Of a stretch of DNA of 64,000 nucleotides, positions 37,440 through 47,510 are shown in pieces (position 1 is the stretch's first letter; the number at the start of each line of letters is the position of its first letter). The stretch is taken from assembly GCA_030266325.1 (NCBI GenBank), contig JAJDHT010000002.1, positions 52,551 to 116,550 of the forward strand, written 5' to 3'. The position numbers and the translations under genes were made by a program. The stretch comes from Ruminococcaceae bacterium OttesenSCG-928-I18 (lineage in GTDB: Bacteria; Bacillota; Clostridia; Oscillospirales; Ruminococcaceae). The notes beneath the pieces were generated by a model. That model saw only the letters and a program-made list of their open reading frames with translations, was not told the origin of the DNA and did no database searches.

Positions 37440-38066
37440 ATGTCAAACCCTAATCCGACCCATGTAGTGACCGGAAAAGTTCGATTTTCTTACGCCCATG
37501 TGTTCCAGCCCTATTCCCAGAACCAGGGGCAGGAGCCGAAGTACAGCACGACCATACTGGTACCAAAGACAGACGCCCAGACAAAAGCCCTGATTGACGC
37601 CGCAGTGCAGGCAGCGATACAGGCGGGGGCCAACAAATTCGGCGCCCAGTGGCCACCCCAGCCCAACATCTGCATACACGACGGTGACGGCGTTCGGCCC
37701 AACACCGGCGCGCCATTCAGCGAGGAATGCAAAGGGCACTGGGTGTTCACGGCAAAGAGCAAGGATCAGCCGAAAGTGGTAGACGCAAGTATGCAGCCCA
37801 TCATTAACCCCGGGGATTTTTACAGTGGATGCTACGGCCGTGTATCGGTGGACTTCTACCCGTACAACTCCAATGGCCGCAAGGGGATTGGCTGCGGCCT
37901 GCAGAATGTACAGAAGCTGGAAGACGGGCAGCCGCTTGGCAACCGCACCACAGCTGAGGACGACTTTGGCGAAACAGCACCCGTGGTGGGCCAGCCCCAG
38001 ATGGCGCCGAATCCCTACGCAGTCCCCGCGGCACAACCGAACCCCTACGCAGTGCCTGGACAGTAA
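37440..38066 (+). CDS. DUF2815-like phage protein (putative ssDNA-binding)
   Basis: THVVTGKVRFSYAHVFQPYSQNQGQEPKYSTTILVPKTDAQTKALIDAAV. Confidence 0.8.
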   Translation: MSNPNPTHVVTGKVRFSYAHVFQPYSQNQGQEPKYSTTILVPKTDAQTKALIDAAVQAAIQAGANKFGAQWPPQPNICIHDGDGVRPNTGAPFSEECKGHWVFTAKSKDQPKVVDASMQPIINPGDFYSGCYGRVSVDFYPYNSNGRKGIGCGLQNVQKLEDGQPLGNRTTAEDDFGETAPVVGQPQMAPNPYAVPAAQPNPYAVPGQ

Positions 38067-38093
38067 AATACAAACACACTTGAGGAGGAGACC

Positions 38094-40085
38094 ATGAAAA
38101 CTATGAACATCGATTTGGAAACCTTCTCAAGCGTGGATATTAAATCCGCGGGATTGTACGCCTATGTGCAATCCCCGGATTTTCAAGTTATGCTGTTCGC
38201 GTATTCCCCGGATGGCGGGCCTGTCTCTGTTGTAGATCTGATGAACGGGGAAAGCCTACCCGGGGACGTGGTGACTTTTCTGTTTGACCCCGAGTGCCGC
38301 AAGATTGCCTACAATGCGGCTTTTGAGTGGTATTGCCTCTCGAAGTATTTCAGTCTGGACGAAAAAAGCCGCAACGCGTGGCTGACCCATTGGCGTGACA
38401 CCATGCTGCACGGGCTGTATTGTGGTTTCCCCGCGGGACTGGACGCTGTGGGGAAGGCTTTGAGCCTACCCGAGGTACAGCAGAAGCTCAGCACCGGGAA
38501 ATCTTTGATACGAACCTTTTGCGTTCCATGCAAGCCCTGCAAAAGTAACGGGGGGCGCACCCGCACCCTTCCGAAGCACGAACCTGAAAAGTGGGAACTG
38601 TTCAAAACCTACAACGCCCAGGACGTGGCCACAGAAATGGAAGTTGCAATACGGCTGGCCCCTTGGCCGGTGCCGGAAGAGATACAGGAGCAATGGGTGA
38701 CCGACCAAATCAACAACGCCCGTGGCGTGGCAATAGACCGAAAGCTGGTAGCCGGTGCCCTGGCCTTGGGCGAAAAGGTGAAGGTCGTGATGACGGCAGA
38801 GGCCAAGGCCCTGACCGGCCTTGAAAACCCCAACAGCGTGGCGCAGCTGAAAGACTGGCTGACAAAGGAAACCGGTGAAGACATACCCAATCTGCAGAAG
38901 GCTACTGTGGAAGACCTACTGGCGGGTGAAGTTACCAGCGCCAACGCGCGGCGCATGCTCGAGATTCGACAGGAACTGGGCAAGACCAGCACGAAAAAAT
39001 ATGACGCCATGGCCGCTGCCGTGTGTGAGGATGGCAGGGTACGAGGCCTCTTACAGTTCTATGGAGCCAACAGAACGGGCCGGTGGGCGGGCAGGATTAT
39101 TCAGCCGCAGAATCTTCCAAGAACCTATCTGCCCATGCCCATGCAGAAACTTGCACGTGAGCTGGTACAGGGCGAAAAACTGGACGCTTTGCGGATGGTG
39201 TTTGGCAGCGTGACAGACACCCTGTCCCAACTTATCCGCACGGCTTTAGTACCGGCGCCGGGGCATGTGTTCCTTGATGCTGACTTTTCTGCCATCGAGG
39301 CGAGGGTGCTGGCTTGGCTGGCAGGGGAAGAGTGGCGGCTGGAAGTGTTCCGCACCCACGGGAAAATCTATGAGGCCAGCGCCAGCCAGATGTTCGGTGT
39401 GCCGCTGAGTCTGATTGTGAAGGGTAACCCCGAGTATGCACTGCGGCAGCGCGGCAAGGTGGCTGAGCTGGCGCTAGGATACCAGGGCAGTATTCCGGCT
39501 CTGACACAGATGGACACCAGCAAGACATTGACCGAAGAGGAGAAGCCGGGGATTGTGCAGCAGTGGCGAGCGGCCAACAAGCAGATTGTATCGCTGTGGT
39601 ACCGGGTGCAGACCGCCGCCATACACACAGTACGAACCGGGCAGCCGACAAATGTACGAGGAATAGGTTTTGCCCTGGTAGGGGCGGTGGGCAGTGAGGA
39701 GTACTTCATGACGATTACACTGCCAAGCAGCAGGAAGCTGTTTTACTGTAGGCCGAGGATCGTGCCAGGCAAGTATGGTGACGCTATCAGCTACTGGGGT
39801 ATGAACCAGACCAGCAAAAAATGGTGCCCGCTGGAAACCTACGGCGGAAAGCTGGTGGAGAACATCACGCAGGCCATTGCGCGGGACTGCCTGGCCGAGG
39901 CGATCACCCGGCTGGAAGCGGCAGGATACCCCGTGGTGTTCCATGTTCATGACGAGGTGGTAGTGGAATACAAGGATGACCGGCTGCAGGAAATTGTTGA
40001 GATCATGAGTAAGCCGATGCCCTGGGCCCCCGACCTACCGCTGGGAGCAGATGGCTGGGTGGGAGAGTTTTTTACGAAAGATTAG
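38094..40085 (+). CDS. Phage family A DNA polymerase
   Basis: Exonuclease-like MNIDLETFSSVDIK; polymerase DADFSAIEARVLAWLAGE, QRGKVAELALGYQGS, FHVHDEVVVE. Confidence 0.93.
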   Translation: MKTMNIDLETFSSVDIKSAGLYAYVQSPDFQVMLFAYSPDGGPVSVVDLMNGESLPGDVVTFLFDPECRKIAYNAAFEWYCLSKYFSLDEKSRNAWLTHWRDTMLHGLYCGFPAGLDAVGKALSLPEVQQKLSTGKSLIRTFCVPCKPCKSNGGRTRTLPKHEPEKWELFKTYNAQDVATEMEVAIRLAPWPVPEEIQEQWVTDQINNARGVAIDRKLVAGALALGEKVKVVMTAEAKALTGLENPNSVAQLKDWLTKETGEDIPNLQKATVEDLLAGEVTSANARRMLEIRQELGKTSTKKYDAMAAAVCEDGRVRGLLQFYGANRTGRWAGRIIQPQNLPRTYLPMPMQKLARELVQGEKLDALRMVFGSVTDTLSQLIRTALVPAPGHVFLDADFSAIEARVLAWLAGEEWRLEVFRTHGKIYEASASQMFGVPLSLIVKGNPEYALRQRGKVAELALGYQGSIPALTQMDTSKTLTEEEKPGIVQQWRAANKQIVSLWYRVQTAAIHTVRTGQPTNVRGIGFALVGAVGSEEYFMTITLPSSRKLFYCRPRIVPGKYGDAISYWGMNQTSKKWCPLETYGGKLVENITQAIARDCLAEAITRLEAAGYPVVFHVHDEVVVEYKDDRLQEIVEIMSKPMPWAPDLPLGADGWVGEFFTKD

Positions 40086-40087
40086 AA

Positions 40088-40113
40088 AAACCCCGCCCGG
40101 TGAGGGGCGGGGT
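40088..40113. terminator. Bidirectional terminator hairpin
   Basis: CCCCGCCCggtgaGGGGCGGGG between convergent genes. Confidence 0.6.
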
Positions 40114-40119
40114 AGCATA

Positions 40120-40602
40120 TCAGTTGTTCGCGACTTTCATTTCAAGCGTTGAGATACGGTTGCCGTGGTCCTCCACTTTGTCTTCAAGTTCTACGACAGC
40201 TTCGTGCCGTGCTACAGCGTTTGGCAGGTTCTCGTTTAGAAGTTTAACCTGCTTGTCGTAGTTTTGATAGAGATTGCTGATGTCACCGTGTATTTTCTCA
40301 AACCCTTCGCGCATTTCTTCCCGCAATTCAGCGGTTTCTGCCTGCGCTTTCGTGAGACCGTCGCGCATTTCTTCCCGCAGTCCAGCGGTTTCTGCCTGCG
40401 CTTTCGTGAGACCTTCGCGCATTTCTGCCCGCAGTCCAGCAGTTTCTGCCTGCGCCTTCGTGAGACCTTCGCGCATTTCTGCCCGCAGTCCAGCAGTTTC
40501 TGCCTGCGCTTTCGTGAGACCGTCGCGCATTTCTTCCCGCAGTTCAGCCGTTTCTGCCTGCATGTGCTCAAGCATCTGCAAAATCTTCTCTTCGTTGTTC
40601 AT
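40120..40602 (-). CDS. Coiled-coil protein with 18-aa tandem repeats
   Basis: Repeats of AETAGLRAEMREGLTKAQ; encoded by 54-bp tandem units. Confidence 0.7.
   Translation of the reverse strand: MNNEEKILQMLEHMQAETAELREEMRDGLTKAQAETAGLRAEMREGLTKAQAETAGLRAEMREGLTKAQAETAGLREEMRDGLTKAQAETAELREEMREGFEKIHGDISNLYQNYDKQVKLLNENLPNAVARHEAVVELEDKVEDHGNRISTLEMKVANN
40335..40560 (-). repeat. 54-bp tandem repeat
   Basis: TTTCTGCCTG recurs at about 40335, 40389, 40443, 40497, 40551. Confidence 0.85.
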
Positions 40603-40693
40603 AGTACTTCCCCCTCCACTAGCGTACACCTATTATACAGTACACCCCTGTGGGAAGCAACACGAAAAGGACAAAGCAGAGTCATGCGAAATC

Positions 40694-42475
40694 TTAATGT
40701 ATAATCTTGCGGCGGAGAATGAGTAGCGCCGTACAGGCGAGACCGAGAGTGGTGAAGAGCGCCAGCGGTGCATTGTCCCCCGTTTGGGGGCTGGTGTGGC
40801 CTCTTTGAGTGACATTTGCAGCAACCACTGGTACAGCAGCACGGGCCCCGCGCTGCACAATGAAAGTGTAGCTTGCTGTCCCGGTTGTGAACCCCACTTT
40901 TATCGTGTGCTCACCGTCGGGCAGGGTGGCAAGGTAGTCGGCATATAGCTGGATGATGACGCTACCTCGGTAAAAATTGCCAACGCCCGGTATCAATAAA
41001 GTATCGGGGCCTTCGGCAAAAGTCTGGAGGTACTGTTCGTCAATAGAAACCCACTGTACGTCCTCCAGGCTGACGTCCGAATAGCGCAGCCAAAGGTCGG
41101 TTCCCTGATCCGGATCATATACATTGTCGTCAGCGCTAGGCCCGCTTTTAAATATAGGACTCGCAAGACTTACGTCAGGGGTGAATTTTCTTGCGATGAG
41201 CGAGAAGTCCATATCATTACTATAAAACTCACCGTCAGACAGGTTTACTGTATGTGACAGGTGACTATACCCCCCTTGTGCCGGTACGAGAACCGTATAG
41301 GTACCGGCACTTAAATATAAAAACATAAAGGCGCCCCTCTCATTTGTCCTTGTACTTGCTATCACAATATCATCTTGCAATAACAGCACCTCACAATTGG
41401 TTCTAACAACAGACGCATTTACAACCCGCCCCACAATTGTGCCACTGCCCAGCCCCATGTTCATGTTGACTATGATGTTCCCGCCGCTCACGGTAATGGT
41501 CTGCTGTTTACTCAAACCCACCTCAACCGCTTCGCTGTATAAAGTGTAGGTACCATTCGGTATACCCGTGAAGATGAATTCATCGTTGGCGTCTGTCATG
41601 GTTGTCTTATCGATGCCATTGCCAATTATTGTTACGGAGACATCACGATGAAGCTGAGAGGAAACAACCTTCGCGGTGCCCGATACCGTGTATGTGGCGG
41701 GCGGCGTGCCCTTTTGGGGATATAGGGGGCAGGAGGAGCCCGCTGACGTCGCCATTACAGTATCGCGTGCCTCATTGTAGTACGCCCCGCCATAGCTGCC
41801 CTCGGGCACCACAACGGTGTAGTTTAAGCCGCTCGTCAGATTGCTAAACGTGTACATGCCGCCCGAAACGTCGGTAACACCTTCCGCCACCTTCTTGTTC
41901 GTCTCATCATACAGCACCACCGTCGCGCCCCCCAGCGGCCCGCCCGTCGTGATACCATCGTGGGGTTCAAATACAAGCACGATAATGGAGGCCGCGGGCA
42001 ATACTGGGGACATCAACGTGGTTCCCATCATGTTGCTGCCTGCGCTGAGAACACCGCCATCGGTCCCGGATGCACAGTCAGGGTCGCACTCGTGGGTGCA
42101 GGGCACTTCAGCCACATAACCGCAGGCGCTGTCATGTTCGGTATGGGCACAGGGTGTGCCCGCCACGGATGCCGCGTAGCCGCAAGCGGGGTCATGCTTG
42201 TGGCTAGCCGGGTCATAGGAGCAGTTTACTCCGTCAGGGCCACAGCTCTCGTCATGAACATGCACGAATGTGCAGGGCTTCTCAGGTACCTCAGCAATAT
42301 AACCACAGTCCTCGTCGTGGGCATGGTTGCAGGGTACGGCCTCGACATAGCCGCAATCCTCGTCATGTGCGTGGAAACAAGGGGCGGTTGCCCCCGGCCC
42401 ATTCTCCGCAAACACCGGCGCACCCACGCTGAATACCAAAATAATAGCAGCGAGAAGTGATAGTGCCTTTTTCAT
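40694..42475 (-). CDS. Secreted surface protein with Cys/His HDxxCGY repeats, repeated beta domains and C-terminal sorting-like signal
   Basis: Signal peptide MKKALSLLAAIILVFSVGAPVFA; CxHxHDEDCGY repeats; C-terminus HTSPQTGDNAPLALFTTLGLACTALLILRRKIIH. Confidence 0.8.
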   Translation of the reverse strand: MKKALSLLAAIILVFSVGAPVFAENGPGATAPCFHAHDEDCGYVEAVPCNHAHDEDCGYIAEVPEKPCTFVHVHDESCGPDGVNCSYDPASHKHDPACGYAASVAGTPCAHTEHDSACGYVAEVPCTHECDPDCASGTDGGVLSAGSNMMGTTLMSPVLPAASIIVLVFEPHDGITTGGPLGGATVVLYDETNKKVAEGVTDVSGGMYTFSNLTSGLNYTVVVPEGSYGGAYYNEARDTVMATSAGSSCPLYPQKGTPPATYTVSGTAKVVSSQLHRDVSVTIIGNGIDKTTMTDANDEFIFTGIPNGTYTLYSEAVEVGLSKQQTITVSGGNIIVNMNMGLGSGTIVGRVVNASVVRTNCEVLLLQDDIVIASTRTNERGAFMFLYLSAGTYTVLVPAQGGYSHLSHTVNLSDGEFYSNDMDFSLIARKFTPDVSLASPIFKSGPSADDNVYDPDQGTDLWLRYSDVSLEDVQWVSIDEQYLQTFAEGPDTLLIPGVGNFYRGSVIIQLYADYLATLPDGEHTIKVGFTTGTASYTFIVQRGARAAVPVVAANVTQRGHTSPQTGDNAPLALFTTLGLACTALLILRRKIIH

Positions 42476-42622
42476 AATTTCCTCCTTGTGCACAAAAAGA
42501 CTAAAGACTGCCGACTAGCATGACACGCCAACATAATACCTAATAAAACTTTACCACACTACACAGCTACGGACAAGTACCAATTTTGACGCTGAACCCA
42601 TTAACTGAAAAGGAGCCTTCGT

Positions 42623-45040
42623 ATGCTTCAAAACGACCGAATGATCAGGATATCAGCGGCTGGGAGCCGCTACGCCGCCCGCTGGCCCGCGCAGGAGCTG
42701 TGCTTGGAAGAGTTCTACCGTCGCCTTGAATCGCCCAGCCGGGGAACCGAGAGCCGGGCGGCTTACCTGGCCCTGCCCAAGCGCAAGCAGGATGAACTCA
42801 AAGACGTGGGGGGCTTTGTGGGCGGAACCTTGGCCGGGGAGGTGCGCAAGGCCCATGCCGTGACCGGCCGCGACCTCATCACCCTGGACATGGATCGCGT
42901 TGCTGCCGGGGGCACAGCGGACATCCGGCGGCGGATGCACGCCCTGCCCTGCGGCTGGGCGTTGTACTCGACGCGCAAGCACGGCCCTGAGGCACCGAGG
43001 CTGCGGGCCGTCATCACCCTGGATCGTACCGTGAGCGCCGACGAATATGAGCCTCTGGCCCGGAGAATCGCACAGGTGATCGACACCGAGATGTACATCT
43101 TCGACCCTACCACCTTTCAGGCCGTGCGGCTGATGTACTGGCCAAGCTGCTGCAGCGACGGAGAATACATCTTCGAGTACGAGGACAAGCCCCTGCTTTC
43201 GGCTGACGGTCTGCTGGCGCAGTATGCCGACTGGACGGATGCCGCCGCATGGCCACGCTGCCCCGGCGAAGCGGAGGCGCTGCACAAAAGCGCTGAGAAG
43301 GCCGAGGACCCCACAAGCAAGGGTGGTATCGTGGGCGCGTTCTGCAGATCCTACAATATATATAAGGTAATAAAAGAGATCCTCCCCGGAATATATGAGC
43401 CTTGCGATGGCCATGACGGCCGGTATACCTTTTTGGGCGGCAGCACTACAGGCGGCGCCGTGGTGTATGGCGATGGGCTGTACCTCTACAGTCACCACGC
43501 CACCGACCCCGCGGGCGGGCGCCTGTGCAATGCCTTTGATCTTGTGCGCCTGCACAAGTTCGGTGAGCTGGATGACACCCCAGCCATCAAGCCCGGCACG
43601 CCGGTGAACAAGCTGCCAAGCTATGTGGCCATGTGCAGGATGGCGATGGAGGACTCCAAGGTTTCCGTCCTCATGGCCCGGGAAGATTTCGCAGACTCCG
43701 GCGCGCCGGAAGAAGATGCTGAGGCCAATCTTGACTGGGCACTACGCCTGACACGCAACTCTTCCGGCCAATACGAAAAGACCTACCAAAACCTCGCATT
43801 GCTTCTTGAACATCACCCAAAGCTGCGCGACAGGATCAAGTTTGACGCCTTTGCCGACAGGATCATCGGCGTAGCGCCGCTACCGTGGGGTGAACGGGAG
43901 GACGCTGAAGGTGATTTCATGTGGTCTGACGCGGATGACAACGGACTAAAAATCTTTGTCGAACAGACCTTGCGTTTTCGTGCCCCGGAGATCATCAACG
44001 TGGCGCTGTCTTCCCATTTTGCGGCGCACAGCTTTAACCCCGTGACCGATTACCTTAGCACCCTGAAATGGGACGGTACGCCACGCCTTGATACCATTTT
44101 CTCCGACTACCTTGGAGCGGAGGACGACGAGCACACCCGTACAGTGGCGCGCAAGTCCTTTGTGGCGGCAGTGGCCAGGGCATTTGTTCCCGGAACGAAA
44201 TTTGACAATATGACCACCATCATCAGCGAAAAAGAGGGGATCGGGAAAAGCACCCTGCTGGACAAGATGTCACGCGGCTGGTTCAACGACAACATGATCA
44301 CCTTTGAGGGAAACAAGGCCAGTGAGGCTTTACAAGGCGCATGGATCATCGAAGTGGCCGAGATGCACGCACTGGCAAAGACAGACATCAACCGAATCAA
44401 GCAGTTCCTCTCCCAGCGGGAGGACATCTATCGACGTGCCTATGGCCGCCGTACCGAGTGGCACCCGCGGCGGTGCGTCTTCTTCGGAACAGGGAACGAC
44501 ACAGAATACATCAGCGACGCCGTCGGGGGCCGCAGGCACTGGGCGGTGGACGCGGGGCTGCACCCACCAAAGAAAAGCGTGTTCAGAGATTTGGACGACG
44601 AAGTGGATCAGATATGGGCGGAAGCTGTGATGCGCTGGCGGATGGGTGAGCCCTTGTACCTGGACGCTGCACAGGAAAATCGGGCCTCCGTGGCGCGCGA
44701 TGCGCACCGAGCCAAAGACCCCCGGGCCGGGGAGATCATAGATTTTGTGGAGCGAGAAGTACCGGAGGACTGGGTCGACTGGCCCACCGAACGAAGGCGT
44801 ATCTACTGGGGCAGCCCCCCTCCGAAGGAAGTGAAAACCGTTCAGAGGATGACCATATGCGCCTCAGAGGTGTGGTGTGAGCTATTCGGAAAATCGATCG
44901 CTGATTTCAACCCTCGCGAAGCGGCCGCCATCAACAACACCCTGAGGGCCATGTCCAGATGGGAAAGGAAGGGCGCAGGTCGTGTGGGGCCGGAACGAAA
45001 AGTCGTCAAACATTTTGCACGAAAAAAGGGGCGCAAATAG
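42623..45040 (+). CDS. VapE/virulence-associated E-like phage helicase/primase
   Basis: SEKEGIGKSTLLDKMSRGWFND...EGNKASEALQGAWIIEVAEMHAL...QREDIYRRAYGRR. Confidence 0.9.
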   Translation: MLQNDRMIRISAAGSRYAARWPAQELCLEEFYRRLESPSRGTESRAAYLALPKRKQDELKDVGGFVGGTLAGEVRKAHAVTGRDLITLDMDRVAAGGTADIRRRMHALPCGWALYSTRKHGPEAPRLRAVITLDRTVSADEYEPLARRIAQVIDTEMYIFDPTTFQAVRLMYWPSCCSDGEYIFEYEDKPLLSADGLLAQYADWTDAAAWPRCPGEAEALHKSAEKAEDPTSKGGIVGAFCRSYNIYKVIKEILPGIYEPCDGHDGRYTFLGGSTTGGAVVYGDGLYLYSHHATDPAGGRLCNAFDLVRLHKFGELDDTPAIKPGTPVNKLPSYVAMCRMAMEDSKVSVLMAREDFADSGAPEEDAEANLDWALRLTRNSSGQYEKTYQNLALLLEHHPKLRDRIKFDAFADRIIGVAPLPWGEREDAEGDFMWSDADDNGLKIFVEQTLRFRAPEIINVALSSHFAAHSFNPVTDYLSTLKWDGTPRLDTIFSDYLGAEDDEHTRTVARKSFVAAVARAFVPGTKFDNMTTIISEKEGIGKSTLLDKMSRGWFNDNMITFEGNKASEALQGAWIIEVAEMHALAKTDINRIKQFLSQREDIYRRAYGRRTEWHPRRCVFFGTGNDTEYISDAVGGRRHWAVDAGLHPPKKSVFRDLDDEVDQIWAEAVMRWRMGEPLYLDAAQENRASVARDAHRAKDPRAGEIIDFVEREVPEDWVDWPTERRRIYWGSPPPKEVKTVQRMTICASEVWCELFGKSIADFNPREAAAINNTLRAMSRWERKGAGRVGPERKVVKHFARKKGRK

Positions 45041-45319
45041 GTGAAACCACAGAGGAAATTGAACGATTACAAGCGATTACAACGGTTACGTTTTGTAACC
45101 GAAAAAAGCGAGTGGTTGCAAAAACGGTTTCAGAATATATCTCTGTCCTATGATAGATATTGGACTCTGTAACTAAGTAACCATTGTAACCAATATCCAG
45201 AGACTTAGTTAAATTAGAGGATTTAGGCAGAGGGTGTAGGTGCCTACACCTGCCTAATACGCCTAATTGCAGGTATCTATACGTATGTGTGCGAGGCAGT
45301 TACAAAGGAGGATTGCAAT

Positions 45320-45562
45320 ATGAAAACGCCGACAGATTTTCTTTGGAAGGGTTTGGACTTTGGCAGGTTTGCGGTAGTGGCCGTATGGCCGCAGGACAGG
45401 AGGCAGGCAGTAATACTGATGCGGAGCCGCCGCCCTGCAGATGATCCAAAACCGTGGTGTGTTGCATACCGGGGGAGCGGATATTACTGTGAGACCCCCG
45501 ATGAGGCGTTTGCATACTGTGCGCACCGGGGGTTTGCGACGGAGGTGTCTCCAGATGCTTGA
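45320..45562 (+). CDS. Phage hypothetical protein
   Basis: MKTPTDFLWKGLDFGRFAVVAVWPQDRRQAV, AAAGGAGG upstream. Confidence 0.5.
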   Translation: MKTPTDFLWKGLDFGRFAVVAVWPQDRRQAVILMRSRRPADDPKPWCVAYRGSGYYCETPDEAFAYCAHRGFATEVSPDA

Positions 45563-45836
45563 AAAAGATATTGAGAGGCGCATGGCCAAAATGGTGAAGG
45601 ACCGGGGCGGGCTGTGCTACAAATTCACAAGTCCCGGCAGCCCGGGTGTTCCTGACCGGATTGTCATCACACCGGATGGCCGGGTGTACTTCGTAGAATT
45701 GAAAACGACAATCGGCAGCGCGCAGAAGATTCAGACCTGGCGGATGGAAGAGATGCGAAAGCGAGGAGCCGAGGTGCGACTGCTGAAAGGTCTGGACGCC
45801 GTGAAGGCGTTTGTGGAGGAGGTGATGCCCAAGTGA
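45555..45836 (+). CDS. VRR-NUC domain nuclease
   Basis: MLEKDIERRMAKMVKDRGGLCYKFTSPGSPGVPDRIVITPDGRVYFVELKTT. Confidence 0.88.
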   Translation: MLEKDIERRMAKMVKDRGGLCYKFTSPGSPGVPDRIVITPDGRVYFVELKTTIGSAQKIQTWRMEEMRKRGAEVRLLKGLDAVKAFVEEVMPK

Positions 45837-47209
45837 TATTCAATCCGCACGATTACCAGAAGCACTGTATCGACAAGGTGATTGAGATGCCGGCGTTGGC
45901 GCTGTGGCTTGATATGGGTTTGGGCAAGACAGTCATTGTGCTGACCGCCATCAATGAGCTGAAGTACAACCGGCTGCAGGTGCATAAGGTGCTTGTTGTG
46001 GCGCCAAAGAAGGTGGCAGAGGCAACCTGGCAGGTAGAAGCGAAGAAATGGGACCACCTGAGGCTACTGCGGTTTTCTGCCGTAATGGGCACGGCCAAAC
46101 AGCGAGAACGAGCCCTGGCGGTGGCGGCGGATGTGTATGTGATGGGCCGGGACAATGTGGACTGGCTGGTGCAATATTACCGCAACGATTGGCCCTTTGA
46201 CATGGTCGTTTTGGACGAAAGCAGCAGTTTCAAAAACCCGCAGTCGAAGAGGTTTAAGCGAATGAAGGCAGTGCGGCCGCATATCCACAGGATGGTGGAA
46301 TTGACTGGCACGCCGTCGCCTCAGGGCCTCATTGACCTGTGGGCGCAGATCTTCCTGCTGGATGGCGGGCAGAGACTGGGGCGGACGCTGGGCAGCTTTA
46401 GGGACAACTACTTCCTGCCGGACAAACGCAACGCGGAGCGGGTGTTCACCTACAAGCCCCGTGGGGGCGCTGAACAGACGGTGAAGGAATTGCTTTCGGA
46501 CATCTGCATCTCGATGAAGGCGGAGGACTACTTGAGCTTGCCGGAGAAGATGGAGAACGATATCCCGGTGGTGCTGGACCCGGCTGCAGACAAAGCATAT
46601 ACGCGACTCGAGAGGGACATGCTGCTGATGGTGGAAGAGGAGATGGTAACGGCCGGGACGGCGGGGGTGCTTTCGAACAAGCTGCTGCAGCTGTGTAATG
46701 GGGCGTTGTACGACGATGAGGGTCAGGCGCATGAAATCCACAAGTGTAAGCTGGAGGCATTTCTGGAACTGGTGGAGAGCCTCTGCGGACAGCATGCTTT
46801 GGTGTTCTACGCCTACAGGCATGACAGGGACAGGATATTGCAGGCGCTGGGCAAGAGGGCGAATGTGCGGTGCCTGGAGGGGCCGCAGGACGCGGAGGAC
46901 TGGAATGCCGGGAAAGTGGAGATCCTTTTGGCACATCCGGCCAGTTGTGCCTATGGGCTGAACCTGCAAGAGGGCGGGCGGCATGTGATCTGGTTTGGCC
47001 TGTGCTGGAGTCTTGAGCTAACCCAACAGGCGAATGCCCGGTTGTATCGGCAGGGGCAGAAGATGCCTGTGATCGTCCACCGCCTCATTGTGCAAGGTGG
47101 CCGTGACCAGGACGTCGTGGCGGCACTGGAGAGCAAGGACGATGTGCAGGAGAGCCTGCTGCAGAGTTTGAAGGCGAGGATTGCAGCTGTGAAGGGAGGC
47201 AGACGATGA
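45833..47209 (+). CDS. SNF2-type DEAD/DEAH helicase
   Basis: LWLDMGLGKTVIVLTAINEL, VVLDESSSFKN, LTGTPSPQGLIDLWAQ. Confidence 0.93.
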   Translation: MIFNPHDYQKHCIDKVIEMPALALWLDMGLGKTVIVLTAINELKYNRLQVHKVLVVAPKKVAEATWQVEAKKWDHLRLLRFSAVMGTAKQRERALAVAADVYVMGRDNVDWLVQYYRNDWPFDMVVLDESSSFKNPQSKRFKRMKAVRPHIHRMVELTGTPSPQGLIDLWAQIFLLDGGQRLGRTLGSFRDNYFLPDKRNAERVFTYKPRGGAEQTVKELLSDICISMKAEDYLSLPEKMENDIPVVLDPAADKAYTRLERDMLLMVEEEMVTAGTAGVLSNKLLQLCNGALYDDEGQAHEIHKCKLEAFLELVESLCGQHALVFYAYRHDRDRILQALGKRANVRCLEGPQDAEDWNAGKVEILLAHPASCAYGLNLQEGGRHVIWFGLCWSLELTQQANARLYRQGQKMPVIVHRLIVQGGRDQDVVAALESKDDVQESLLQSLKARIAAVKGGRR

Positions 47210-47243
47210 CAGCAGAAAAGCCACCCTCTGCTGAGGATGGCCC

Positions 47244-47510
47244 CTACTTGTAAATCTCTTTTCTGTGACCGATGTTGACAAAAAGGATAACCAGAGCGTC
47301 ATCGTGAATCCTCGCTAACAGTCGGTAATCGCCGACGCGATATCGCCAGAATCCCTTCATATCGCCAACAAGCGCTTTCCCAAACGCCCTGGGATTTTCG
47401 CAGTCCACGAGATGCTTTTCGATCCACCCGTAAACCAGTGCAGCAGTTTGCCTATCCATCTTTGCTAGTTGCTTAGCCGCTACCGGGGAGTAGTCTACGG
47501 CATACATCAC
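47244..47510 (-). CDS. RelE/ParE-like toxin
   Basis: YAVDYSPVAAKQLAKMD...LVGDMKGFWRYRVGDYRLLARIHDDALVILFVNIGHRKEIY. Confidence 0.88.
   Translation of the reverse strand: MMYAVDYSPVAAKQLAKMDRQTAALVYGWIEKHLVDCENPRAFGKALVGDMKGFWRYRVGDYRLLARIHDDALVILFVNIGHRKEIYK

Noticed and set aside
40335-40560. Possible CRISPR-like array
   Set aside because: Units are directly abutting, spacer-less coding repeats; no CRISPR/cas elsewhere in window
40236-40726. Three further ORFs overlapping 40120-40602 in other frames/strand
   Set aside because: Open only because the 54-bp repeat is a multiple of three; the minus frame with coiled-coil product and RBS is preferred
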